6,204 nt of DNA from Methanosarcina sp. (GCA_024280975.1 JAMXLQ010000108.1:1-6204), one strand, 5' to 3'; positions 1 through 5,258 are shown, counted from the stretch's first letter. The notes: generated by a model not told the origin, from the letters alone. Program-made: numbers and translations.

Positions 1-255
1 TTTTACTATCCCTTTACTTATTTTACTGCTAGTTCTAAACTTTATTTCAGCTACATTAAAGCAGTTACTCTATGAGGTTTTTCAGAAACCTTTTTAGGTC
101 TTCATTTTTGTGAAAATCTTCTTTTAACGATTTCTAAGGTTTTTGGAAAAGAAACATAAGTAAAGAGACTCAAACCCTTTTCTCAAATCTGAAAAAGCAT
201 TAAATTTAAGATGGGCTTCTCAGCGAGGCTTAAAGCCTTTGACAACACTTCATTT
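1..255. other. AT-rich intergenic stretch, no gene seen
   Basis: No reading frame of credible length or composition is visible on either strand. The stretch holds one small hairpin with a T run (75-95) and a short palindrome, AGGC/GCCT, at 226-238. It lies downstream of the first RNA gene on the minus strand. Whatever ends to the left of the window could use the 75-95 hairpin. Confidence 0.6.
75..95 (+). terminator. possible intrinsic terminator for a gene left of the window
   Basis: AGGTTT (75-80) pairs with AAACCT (86-91) across a five-base loop, and five T (91-95) follow. This resembles a factor-independent terminator for plus-strand transcription. The stem is only 6 bp and no gene is visible upstream, so the call is weak. 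Confidence 0.3.
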
Positions 256-264
256 AAAAAAAGA
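256..264 (-). terminator. poly-T end of RNA copy 1
   Basis: Directly after the closing stem the minus strand reads TCTTTTTTT, a run of seven T. This gives the first RNA gene a discrete 3' end. Archaeal RNA polymerase terminates at such runs even without a strong hairpin, and here the closing stem of the RNA also precedes it. Confidence 0.6.
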
Positions 265-467
265 TTGCGTTCCCATCTGAAAAATTCTGGAAGTTCCGAA
301 CGGCACTTTTGGCATTTTTAGGTCTTGTTCAGGAAGAGGTTTATTACTGGACTCACGGGTTGCGAGCTTCTTATCTCTTCACTTTTAGAGTAGATTTTTT
401 GGAGTAGGCGTTGAAGTGTTTCTTATGGAATAGGTCTTGCTATGTGGTCTTGTAGATGAGAACGCAA
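256..467 (-). ncRNA. structured non-coding RNA, copy 1 of a tandem pair
   Basis: This is a predicted transcript of about 210 nt read leftwards. Its ends are closed by a 14-bp stem: positions 454-467 pair with 265-278. The only non-Watson-Crick position (273/459) is a G-U wobble on the minus strand but a C/A mismatch on the plus strand, which fixes the strand. Seven T follow the stem on the minus strand (complement of 256-262), as expected for archaeal termination. A TATA box centred near 492 predicts a start near 466-467, exactly at the stem. An internal stem joins 375-380 with 333-338, and its loop carries a block (358-369) shared with copy 2. The block at 292-303 is also identical to copy 2. 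No open frame of note lies inside. I do not recognise the family. It has no tRNA, SRP, RNase P or 5S features that I can see, and its function is unknown. Confidence 0.72.
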
Positions 468-487
468 GTTATACTATGTTCGTACTA

Positions 488-505
488 TATATAATATTTT
501 TAACA
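488..505 (-). promoter_or_regulatory. TATA-box promoter of RNA copy 1
   Basis: On the minus strand this 18-base block reads TGTTAAAAATATTATATA. Its 3' half is a TATA box and the A-run before it sits in the BRE position. The box centre is about 26 bases upstream of the closing stem of the RNA. The same 18 bases recur at 1203-1220 in front of RNA copy 2 at the same distance, while the 8 bases between box and transcript differ. This is the pattern expected of a conserved promoter. Confidence 0.7.
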
Positions 506-983
506 CATAATATTATTACAGCTGTATTTTGTTAGTATAAGGCTCTAATTTATTTCATTGCTTTAACCTTATAGCATTAAACTGTGATTCCCAATGTAAA
601 TATTACAGCAATTGCCCTGTATGTTAACAAAAAAGATAAACTCACTCAAGTGAACTAATGAAGAACTTATTTTACTAATTATAGTTTTTTCTGGTTCTCT
701 AGCATCTTATTTCTGAAAAAGGGTATTTTCTGTATTTATAGATGGAGCTGATCCCAAAACTCAAAATCTACTTCTTTGAAGCTCATTTTTGAAATAGTCA
801 ATTGAACTTCTGACCAAGAAAGTAATTCTATAACTCTTATAATTTTTGGGAATGATAATTGGTTTTGGGACAGGCTCATGTAGAAAAACAAAAAATACTA
901 TTGTTTATAATTTTTGATAACATTCCCTCTCGACCTAAAATAAAATTAGTTATAATGTGGCTCAAGTTCCTGAAACTTCTTTT
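506..983. other. intergenic stretch between the two RNA genes
   Basis: No protein gene is visible. The stretch contains the inverted-repeat element at 745-877 and a small hairpin, AAGTT/AACTT, at 964-978 followed by CTTTT, which could stop plus-strand transcription. Otherwise it is A/T-rich sequence without recognisable structure. Confidence 0.55.
745..877. other. stem-forming inverted-repeat element, possible small RNA
   Basis: TCCCAAAAC (752-760) is exactly complementary to GTTTTGGGA (862-870). Two unpaired bases outward, GAGCT (745-749) pairs with GGCTC (873-877), with one G-U pair if read on the plus strand. Inside, TCAAAAT (761-767) can pair with the nearby ATTTTTGA, enclosing a CTTC-TTT-GAAG hairpin (771-781). 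A minus-strand TATA-like TTATAAA near 904-910 would place a start near 882, just outside the stem, but the outer stem is slightly better on the plus strand. The strand is therefore undecided. It could also be a remnant of a small mobile element or a chance inverted repeat. Confidence 0.3.
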
Positions 984-1182
984 AAAATGAGGCAGCGTTC
1001 TCATCCAAAAACCTGGGAGTTCCGAACGGTATTTAAGAGACTCACTTTATTTTAGTTGGGGAAGAGGTATTGAGGTACTTTACTTATAGGTTGTGAGTTT
1101 CTCTCTCTATCCCTTTGCTGTGGAGTAATGTTCTAGAGTAGGTGTTCTTTGCTAGTGGGGTGTTAAAGGGATGAGAACGCAA
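984..1182 (-). ncRNA. structured non-coding RNA, copy 2 of a tandem pair
   Basis: This is a predicted transcript of about 200 nt read leftwards, homologous to the one at 256-467. The closing stem is a perfect 12 bp: 1169-1180 with 995-1006. The innermost pair is C-G here and T-A in copy 1, a compensatory double change. An internal stem joins 1105-1113 with 1059-1066 (8 bp, one bulge), at the place of the 6-bp stem in copy 1, and encloses the shared block 1089-1100. The bases at 1018-1029 are identical to 292-303. The minus strand ends in CATTTT after the stem, a weaker T run than in copy 1. The rest of the body has diverged strongly. Selection has thus kept promoter, stem and a few blocks rather than the overall sequence, which argues for a functional RNA. 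The family is not recognised. Confidence 0.7.
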
Positions 1183-1202
1183 GTTATACTATGTGCTTAT
1201 TG

Positions 1203-1220
1203 TATATAATATTTTTAACA
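1203..1220 (-). promoter_or_regulatory. TATA-box promoter of RNA copy 2
   Basis: The 18 bases are identical to those in front of RNA copy 1, with the same 8-base gap to the next conserved block (1171-1194, 24 bases identical to 456-479). The TATA centre near 1207 predicts a transcript start near 1181, at the foot of the closing stem. Confidence 0.7.
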
Positions 1221-1585
1221 GTTAATCTTATTTCATTCATTTTTTTCAATGTACCTTTCTAACTTCAGTTCATTGATTGAATGTTTATTTTACAAACCTA
1301 ACGGCTATATTACTGCAGAGAACACACTTAAAACAGGATCAAAATTTTAATTAGTTCCTAAAAGAAAATCGCTCCAGAACAAAATAGTTCCAGAATAAAA
1401 CAGCTTAAAATAAGATAATCTCAGAGCAAAATAACTTGGAATAAAATAGGTCAAAAATAAAGCAAGTTTGAATAAATATGTCAGAGTAGAGTTTAGAATG
1501 AACAACCAAGAATAAAGACTTTTTTAAAACGAATGTCTCCAGAGTAGAATAATTTTAGATCCAGGCGTGTATAAGATGTTCACTC
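1221..1585. other. AT-rich intergenic stretch upstream of RNA copy 2
   Basis: No gene is seen. The right half (1369-1555) is a degenerate tandem repeat. The left half has only small A/T hairpins, such as TTCA/TGAA around 1270-1283. The sequence CCTAACGGCT at 1297-1306 recurs at 2517-2526 near the broken restriction gene, but ten bases is too short to interpret. Confidence 0.5.
1369..1555. repeat. degenerate A-rich tandem repeat
   Basis: Roughly ten diverged units of about 14-17 bases resembling TTCCAGAATAAAATAG follow one another. Examples are CCAGAACAAAATAG (1375-1388), CCAGAATAAAACAG (1390-1403), CAGAGCAAAATAAC (1422-1435) and TTGGAATAAAATAG (1436-1449), then increasingly decayed copies up to CCAGAGTAGAATAA (1539-1552). 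Unit length varies, so this is an old, decaying repeat rather than a CRISPR array. Spacers and exact repeats are absent. Confidence 0.55.
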
Positions 1586-1627
1586 TTGAGTTTTTCTATT
1601 TTTCAACCTTATTTTCTTTGTCTTTCT

Positions 1628-2278
1628 TTAATCCTGGAAAAAAGCCGAAAGTTTCATCTGCTCAATTTTCGGAAATGTTTTAATTTGCCCCCTCTGCATT
1701 TGTTGTTTCTTCGGCTTTTCTTTTTCCCAAGGCTCTTGAACATCATCAAGAAAAGTGGCTTTGTTTCCCAAACTCAGTGAATCTGTATAATACTGCATTG
1801 TTTTTTCTTGCCAATTCTCCGAAAGCAGCTGGAACTTCATTCCCCTTTTCTGCTCATTCCATTCCCAGACTCCAGCCTGGTAAAAGATAGCTCCTAACTG
1901 GCTTGAAAGCTGGGCATAAGACACCTCTGGTCGGAGCTGATACAGGAATTTCCCAATACCATCTTTTTCCGTGCCCATACACAGTTTTGCAGCGTTATTC
2001 TCAAGGGCTTTCCATTTCCCATCTTGCATGAACCCATAGAGCCTGTCAAGGTGGCGGCAGCTAATCTTATCGATTCTGGGAAAACGATTGTTTCTGAGTT
2101 TCCTTTTTATGAAAAGGTTTCCTCGATTGTCTATCCGCCAGGAAAAGACCTTATGCTTTGCACCAAGGGTTCTGGATCGAGACCAGGAGGCTGCCATTGA
2201 GAGTATATCAGATTTCAAACATAAAAAATTTCTTGTTGTGTCTGTTGTCCTGCAGTTGCGGCAAATCAGGCGGTTCAA
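1628..2278 (-). CDS. uncharacterised protein, start doubtful, possibly a pseudogene
   Basis: This frame of 216 codons has no function I can recognise. The N-terminus carries a single CxxC (residues 6-9, CRNC), like half of a zinc ribbon, but no partner pair follows closely. The centre and C-terminus look like real protein: a helical stretch with LDRLYGFMQDGKW (about 78-90), then GTEKDGIGKFLYQL (about 102-115), an aromatic-rich part ending WEWNEQKRGMKF, and a Lys-rich tail. The frame begins with TTG immediately after a TAA. Three codons further up, in the same frame, lies ATG (2288-2290), so the gene could read Met-Ile-Phe-stop. No Shine-Dalgarno sequence is visible before either start. Either TTG is the start, or a nonsense mutation has broken the gene, or Met29 is the start. 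It has no close neighbours in an operon. The nearest genes on the same strand are restriction-gene remnants. Confidence 0.5.
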   Translation of the reverse strand: MNRLICRNCRTTDTTRNFLCLKSDILSMAASWSRSRTLGAKHKVFSWRIDNRGNLFIKRKLRNNRFPRIDKISCRHLDRLYGFMQDGKWKALENNAAKLCMGTEKDGIGKFLYQLRPEVSYAQLSSQLGAIFYQAGVWEWNEQKRGMKFQLLSENWQEKTMQYYTDSLSLGNKATFLDDVQEPWEKEKPKKQQMQRGQIKTFPKIEQMKLSAFFQD

Positions 2279-2338
2279 TTAAAAGATCATTTCATATAGT
2301 TTTTGGTAATTCTAAATTTCTTTCTTGGAATTCCCAAG

Positions 2339-2458
2339 TTAAGGGGTACAGGCATTCACATAACTTCTAACAATAATCCAGAGAACAAGCCAACCAATTA
2401 CTGAAATCAAATCTGTTTTTAACTGTAGTTCCATATACTTATATGACTTAATTATCAT
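2339..2458 (-). CDS. possible 39-residue membrane peptide
   Basis: An ATG at 2456-2458 opens a 39-codon frame. About residues 16-34 are hydrophobic (LISVIGWLVLWIIV), enough for one membrane helix, with Lys before and Arg after. There is no clear ribosome binding site, and the frame continues upstream without a stop to a GTG-type start near 2542, overlapping the broken hsdS. It could be a small membrane protein, the end of a disrupted larger gene, or chance in A/T-rich DNA. A short inverted repeat, CTTGG/CCAAG (2324-2338), follows the stop codon. Confidence 0.2.
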   Translation of the reverse strand: MIIKSYKYMELQLKTDLISVIGWLVLWIIVRSYVNACTP

Positions 2459-2477
2459 ATTTAATTTTTTTATCTGT

Positions 2478-2582
2478 TTATAATTCCATAAATTGGTCCA
2501 AAATATACCTACTTCGCCTAACGGCTTCGTTAGCACAACCAAGAATTAGCTCACAGATATCTTCTATTGGAACCGTTTCCAC
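2478..2582 (-). pseudogene. hsdS: truncated start of a type I restriction specificity subunit (hsdS remnant)
   Basis: A GTG at 2580-2582 lies 16 bases after the stop of the hsdM remnant, the usual gene order and spacing in type I systems. A GAAGGA stretch sits about eleven bases upstream and could be its ribosome binding site. The peptide opens with VETVPIEDICELILGC, which resembles the first strand and helix of HsdS target-recognition domains. It then turns into an unrelated 18-residue tail and stops after 34 codons, whereas HsdS proteins have about 400 residues. The change of character falls at a GCTAACG/CGTTAGG hairpin (2518-2533). I read it as the stump left by a deletion. HsdS is very variable, so the call rests partly on its place behind hsdM. 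Confidence 0.42.
2518..2533. repeat. 6-bp hairpin inside the hsdS stump
   Basis: CTAACG (2518-2523) and CGTTAG (2528-2533) form a stem with a GCTT loop. It lies where the HsdS-like peptide stops resembling its family, so it may mark a deletion junction or a small inserted palindrome. Confidence 0.3.
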
Positions 2583-2598
2583 TGATGGGTTTTGTCCT

Positions 2599-2793
2599 TC
2601 AAATTGTTCTCTCCAACAATTTCTCAATGTTTTCAGATATTTGTCTCTCCAGTTCCCTTGCTTCAAGATTTAGCCCTTCAAGTTCTTCATCCAACTCTTG
2701 CAATCGCTCTGTAAAATCAAAATCCTCTTCAACAACTTCGGCAACTCCAACATAACGGCCTCGCCGAATCTTTAAGTAGTTCCAGAAATAAAT
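2599..2793 (-). pseudogene. hsdM: C-terminal remnant of type I DNA methylase subunit (hsdM)
   Basis: The minus strand reads GRYVGVAEVVEEDFDF from 2760, then a Glu/Leu-rich coiled helix and a stop at 2599-2601, 53 codons in all. GRYVG followed by an acidic stretch and a charged coiled helix is the standard C-terminus of HsdM, the N6-adenine methylase subunit of type I restriction-modification enzymes. Upstream in the same frame there are 11 more codons that do not look like HsdM, and then a stop at 2794-2796. The methylase domain, with its NPPF/Y and SAM-binding motifs, is absent. HsdM is normally about 500 residues, so roughly nine tenths of it are gone. The rest of the window holds no hsdR. 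The fragment cannot be active. It overlaps, on the opposite strand, the upstream extension of the Nudix frame, so the deletion or rearrangement brought the two together. Confidence 0.72.
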
Positions 2794-2850
2794 TCATATC
2801 GAGGAGTAGCAAATCAGCAAAATAAGCCTTTAAAACACAACCTTTTCAAA

Positions 2851-2865
2851 GAGGGTAAAAATATT
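2851..2865 (+). promoter_or_regulatory. ribosome binding site candidate that decides the Nudix start
   Basis: GAGGG at 2851-2855 resembles the archaeal Shine-Dalgarno core and stands seven bases before ATT at 2863-2865, the position where family members would be expected to begin. No other purine-rich site precedes GTG 2929 at a proper distance. Confidence 0.35.
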
Positions 2866-3252
2866 CCAAGTGCATACGACAATCGAAGAGGCTCGGTAAT
2901 AGTTGAAACCGATGACGGAATCCTGCTGGTGAGTAGTTCCGGGTCCTATTACCGGCTCCCTGGAGGAAAACCGAAAAAGGGAGAAGCAAGTATTGAAGCC
3001 GCAATCAGGGAGCTTCGGGAAGAGACAGGGCTTCGGGCATACGACGTAAGGTACCTTTTCAAGTTTCATGCGTCCAAGGTCTTCAAGATTAAGGCAAAGG
3101 GTGAGCCAGAACCGAGAAGTGAGATCCACCATTTTGAGTTTTTCAGGCCGGGCAAGAAAATGGAGGTGCGGGTTTCTGCAAACACGCTCAAATTACTGGA
3201 TATTTATTATGAGCTTAAAGAAAAGGAGAGTAAAATAAGAGGGCACGTTTAA
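2863..3252 (+). CDS. Nudix hydrolase, start codon missing or non-standard
   Basis: Nudix proteins hydrolyse nucleoside diphosphates linked to another group. The substrate here cannot be told. Counting from a GTG at 2929, residues 13-35 form a perfect Nudix box: G, five residues, E, seven residues, REL, REE, T, GL. The Glu pairs bind the catalytic metal. The GTG at 2929 would remove the first strand of the fold, because the frame continues upstream with IPSAYDNRRGSVIVETDDG, exactly what precedes the box in this family. The frame is open from 2776 but contains no ATG, GTG or TTG before 2929. An ATT at 2863, seven bases after GAGGG (2851-2855), would give 129 residues, a normal length. One G inserted before this ATT would create an ATG in frame, so a one-base loss may have destroyed the start. 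The box is intact, so any inactivation is recent. Confidence 0.72.
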   Translation: MPSAYDNRRGSVIVETDDGILLVSSSGSYYRLPGGKPKKGEASIEAAIRELREETGLRAYDVRYLFKFHASKVFKIKAKGEPEPRSEIHHFEFFRPGKKMEVRVSANTLKLLDIYYELKEKESKIRGHV

Positions 3253-3387
3253 TCCAAAATCATTCTTTGCGATTCCCATACTTGCTTATTTCAGGTGCAT
3301 ATTTAATAGTTCTACTTATTTTCTGCAAATACAGATTCAAATTAACCTTCAGGATCTAAATAAGAAGTTTTATGCATTGATTCTTGC

Positions 3388-3404
3388 AAAAAGTCACTTT
3401 TTTT
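3388..3404. terminator. A/T hairpin between convergent genes, possibly bidirectional
   Basis: AAAAAG (3388-3393) and CTTTTT (3397-3402) flank a TCA loop. On the plus strand seven T (3398-3404) would end the Nudix transcript. On the minus strand the loop is the TGA stop codon of the membrane-protein gene and five T follow at once. The stem is almost purely A-T, so the T runs probably matter more than the hairpin. Confidence 0.45.
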
Positions 3405-4515
3405 CTCCTTTTCTGCCGGAATTTTCCCCTTCGACGTTATTCCTTATATGCAGCACTCGATACCTGTCATAAAGGGTTACATTCAGGGTCAGTAGAAGGA
3501 CAAAAAAGAGTGTGTTAAAAAGGTCGATTGAACCATTGTATCTGGGCAGTAGGAAATCGAATGCAAATACAATGCCGAAATTCACCGTGGTCATTACTAT
3601 AAATTCTCTTATTATAGATTTCCAGTGAGTCCCAAGTCTGGCAAGCCAGTGGCTCAATGCAGTGTTAATTATTATGATGATAGCCATGCCTATCATTAGC
3701 TGGATGTTGCTTGCCCGCACTCCCGGAAGCACCTGGGCAAAAATTATGCTCAGGAGGGATACCAGCACTATCTTTTCGATAAGGGCATTGTCAAAAAAAC
3801 GTTTTGTAGAATTAAACACCTGAGGACTGATTTTGATTCCCTGTTCGTACCTATCTTTCTGGATTACATGAACTGGATTAGCTGCAACTGAGAATCCAGG
3901 TTTCATGGGTGGCAGATCCCGAAGCAGCGCCCACGCCATGCCAAGCAGGAATAAAGCCCAACCGATAAGAATTGATGCGTTTGAGGGATTTGCCCGGATC
4001 CAGTCGGTAGTATCCAACTGAGCTATGTGGATCCAGTATTCCTGCGGCAGTTTGATGAAGATCCAGATGAGGGCTGTAGCAGTGATCAGTTTGCTTTTTG
4101 TGAGCATCATCGGGTTCCATTTCAGGCGAACTGCCTCGTAAAAGATAAAGAAATATTCAAAGGTATTGGGAAAGATAAACAACAGCCCCCGCAGGTGTGT
4201 TAGCTCGAAAAGAGCTGCACCAACCAGCCTGTAATAGAAAAGGAAGCGGCTTATCTTAAAGGCAAAGAGATTTGACCAGTTCCTCATGGTTGAAAGATAT
4301 GCTATGGCCAGGTAATAATTGTCAAGAGCCTTATCATAGCTCTGGTAGCCTTCAAGTGGCAGGTTCGTAAATAGCTGGAAAATTGTCTGATCTACAGTAT
4401 CGATAATTAGAGAAGCTATTACTGCTGGCAAAGGATATCTGGGAATGGCGAGCGGTATAAAGAAACGTAACATAACCACAGCCCAGAAAATCAACATATC
4501 CGATGTATCAGACAC
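3394..4515 (-). CDS. multi-pass membrane protein of unknown function
   Basis: A 373-residue protein with about eight to ten hydrophobic segments, near residues 8-26, 30-48, 88-108, 110-128, 142-158, 179-197, 247-263, 270-292, 303-323 and 331-348. The tail (about 350-373) is hydrophilic and basic, so probably cytoplasmic. A conserved-looking part between the second and fourth segments (PLEGYQSYDKALDNYYLAIA, then FLFYYRLVG and FPNTFEYFFIFYEAVRL) is rich in aromatic and charged residues and is the likely functional core. I believe similar proteins occur in actinobacteria, but I know no function. The start is GTG at 4513-4515, with a GGAAGGGGG purine tract about a dozen bases upstream. Met7 is an alternative. 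The gene stands alone, convergent with the Nudix gene and divergent from the transporter. Confidence 0.85.
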   Translation of the reverse strand: MSDTSDMLIFWAVVMLRFFIPLAIPRYPLPAVIASLIIDTVDQTIFQLFTNLPLEGYQSYDKALDNYYLAIAYLSTMRNWSNLFAFKISRFLFYYRLVGAALFELTHLRGLLFIFPNTFEYFFIFYEAVRLKWNPMMLTKSKLITATALIWIFIKLPQEYWIHIAQLDTTDWIRANPSNASILIGWALFLLGMAWALLRDLPPMKPGFSVAANPVHVIQKDRYEQGIKISPQVFNSTKRFFDNALIEKIVLVSLLSIIFAQVLPGVRASNIQLMIGMAIIIIINTALSHWLARLGTHWKSIIREFIVMTTVNFGIVFAFDFLLPRYNGSIDLFNTLFFVLLLTLNVTLYDRYRVLHIRNNVEGENSGRKGEKK

Positions 4516-4607
4516 GCTAAATCTGCCCCCTTCCCTCAGAATTTTTGATCCTATTTCCTAGTCTATCAAACTTTTCGAGGTTCAAGCCGTCAGACCGGAA
4601 ATTAGTG

Positions 4608-4653
4608 TTATAAGCTGGGTTTAAGAAATTAACGCCGCGTATCTTTATTTAAG
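4608..4653 (-). promoter_or_regulatory. possible TATA boxes for the membrane-protein gene
   Basis: Two minus-strand candidates are present: CTTATAAC (4608-4615), which would give a leader of about 70 bases, and CTTAAATAAAG (4643-4653), which would give about 105 bases. Neither has a perfect box, and the sequence alone does not choose between them. Confidence 0.3.
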
Positions 4654-5187
4654 TTGCAATTAATAATTAATATTGTATGCCTTTCTATTATATTATCTTA
4701 TTAATTTCGCAACTTTCGATTACTTGAACACTATTTATATTGAAACCAGCCTAATCATCATGAAATTAATGTATGATTGATTTTTATATAGACCGGAATT
4801 GTAGATATCAATTAATCTAAAGTTAAAAAAGGCCAACTAGATGCCAGTTACCTTGCCTGCAGCTGGAGTTATTGGAGCGTAAGGCTGGAAATCTTGCAGA
4901 TGTTTGGGGTACTCTGCTGAGATAATATTATGGTAAAAGGAACGATCTCACTCTTTGTGGAATCCTAATCCGGAAGTTGGAATTATGCCCGGTTCAGACA
5001 GTGGTTGTGCTTATCACCAAGGATGTAAAAAATGCCCATTCTTTTGGGTCTAATCTTCAGGGTACGGGGGCTCGAAGAAGGTCGTGGGGATGAGTTACTG
5101 AGAACATCGAGCAGAAGAATCTCTTTGTGCTTCCTTATAATTTTGAACTCACTTCCGATGGTTTGATGAATACACCAAAATGGAGTA
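4654..5187. other. intergenic stretch before the transporter, with a promoter and a decayed frame
   Basis: The left third is very A/T-rich and holds a plus-strand TATA box at 4783-4790. From about 4840 the base composition becomes gene-like, yet every frame is interrupted. One frame has only two stops over about 410 bases and may be a dead gene. A 13-codon ATG frame at 4841-4882 is too short to judge. Confidence 0.5.
4783..4790 (+). promoter_or_regulatory. TATA box facing the transporter
   Basis: TTTATATA preceded by T/A-rich sequence is close to the ideal archaeal TATA box and is followed by G/C-containing DNA at 4791-4797. Transcription would start near 4813, about 380 bases before the transporter's ATG. 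That is a long leader, so the promoter may once have served the decayed frame in between. Confidence 0.5.
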
Positions 5188-5258
5188 ATGATTATGAGAA
5201 TTATGTTATCGCTGGCAGGGAATCGTGGTGTAAAAAACCCAGCAGGTGTACAGCATAA
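4842..5258 (+). pseudogene. possible decayed gene upstream of the transporter
   Basis: One plus-strand frame stays open from 4842 to 5255 except for TAA at 4923-4925 and TGA at 5091-5093. Its segments read like protein, for example GNLADVWGTLLR, LTLCGILIRKLELCPVQTVV and KNLFVLPYNFELTSDG. It has no ATG in a good context and overlaps the transporter start by about 65 bases in another frame. I cannot assign a family. Two stops in 138 codons is fewer than chance would give in such DNA, but chance is not excluded. Confidence 0.25.

Noticed and set aside
256..1182. Plus-strand RNA pair or a MITE family instead of minus-strand RNA genes
   Set aside because: The mismatch in the copy-1 stem pairs only as G-U on the minus strand, the TATA boxes and T runs point leftwards, and there are no target-site duplications; a mobile origin is still possible but not shown.
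1369..1555. CRISPR array
   Set aside because: The units are contiguous, of unequal length and diverged; there are no unique spacers of constant length and no cas genes.
1586..1780. 64-codon plus-strand frame
   Set aside because: It is antisense to the better minus-strand frame at 1628-2278 and has a Phe/Leu-rich composition typical of reading A/G-rich coding DNA backwards.
2324..2338. CTTGG/CCAAG inverted repeat as a terminator
   Set aside because: No T run follows on either strand and the stem is only five pairs.
2088..2370. Two plus-strand frames of 64 and 70 codons
   Set aside because: Both lie opposite the start region of the minus-strand hypothetical gene, have no ribosome binding site and show no protein-like pattern.
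2478..2666. 62-codon frame starting at 2666 as a complete gene
   Set aside because: Its first 28 codons overlap the hsdM C-terminus out of frame; the GTG at 2580-2582 behind the hsdM stop is the more sensible start for the hsdS-like part.
2567..2755. 62-codon plus-strand frame
   Set aside because: Its Ser-rich sequence is the reverse reading of the Glu/Leu-rich hsdM remnant.
2830..3132. 100-codon minus-strand frame
   Set aside because: It is the shadow of the Nudix gene, whose box is unmistakable on the plus strand.
3878..4120. 80-codon minus-strand frame
   Set aside because: It lies in another frame inside the membrane-protein gene and shows no independent features.
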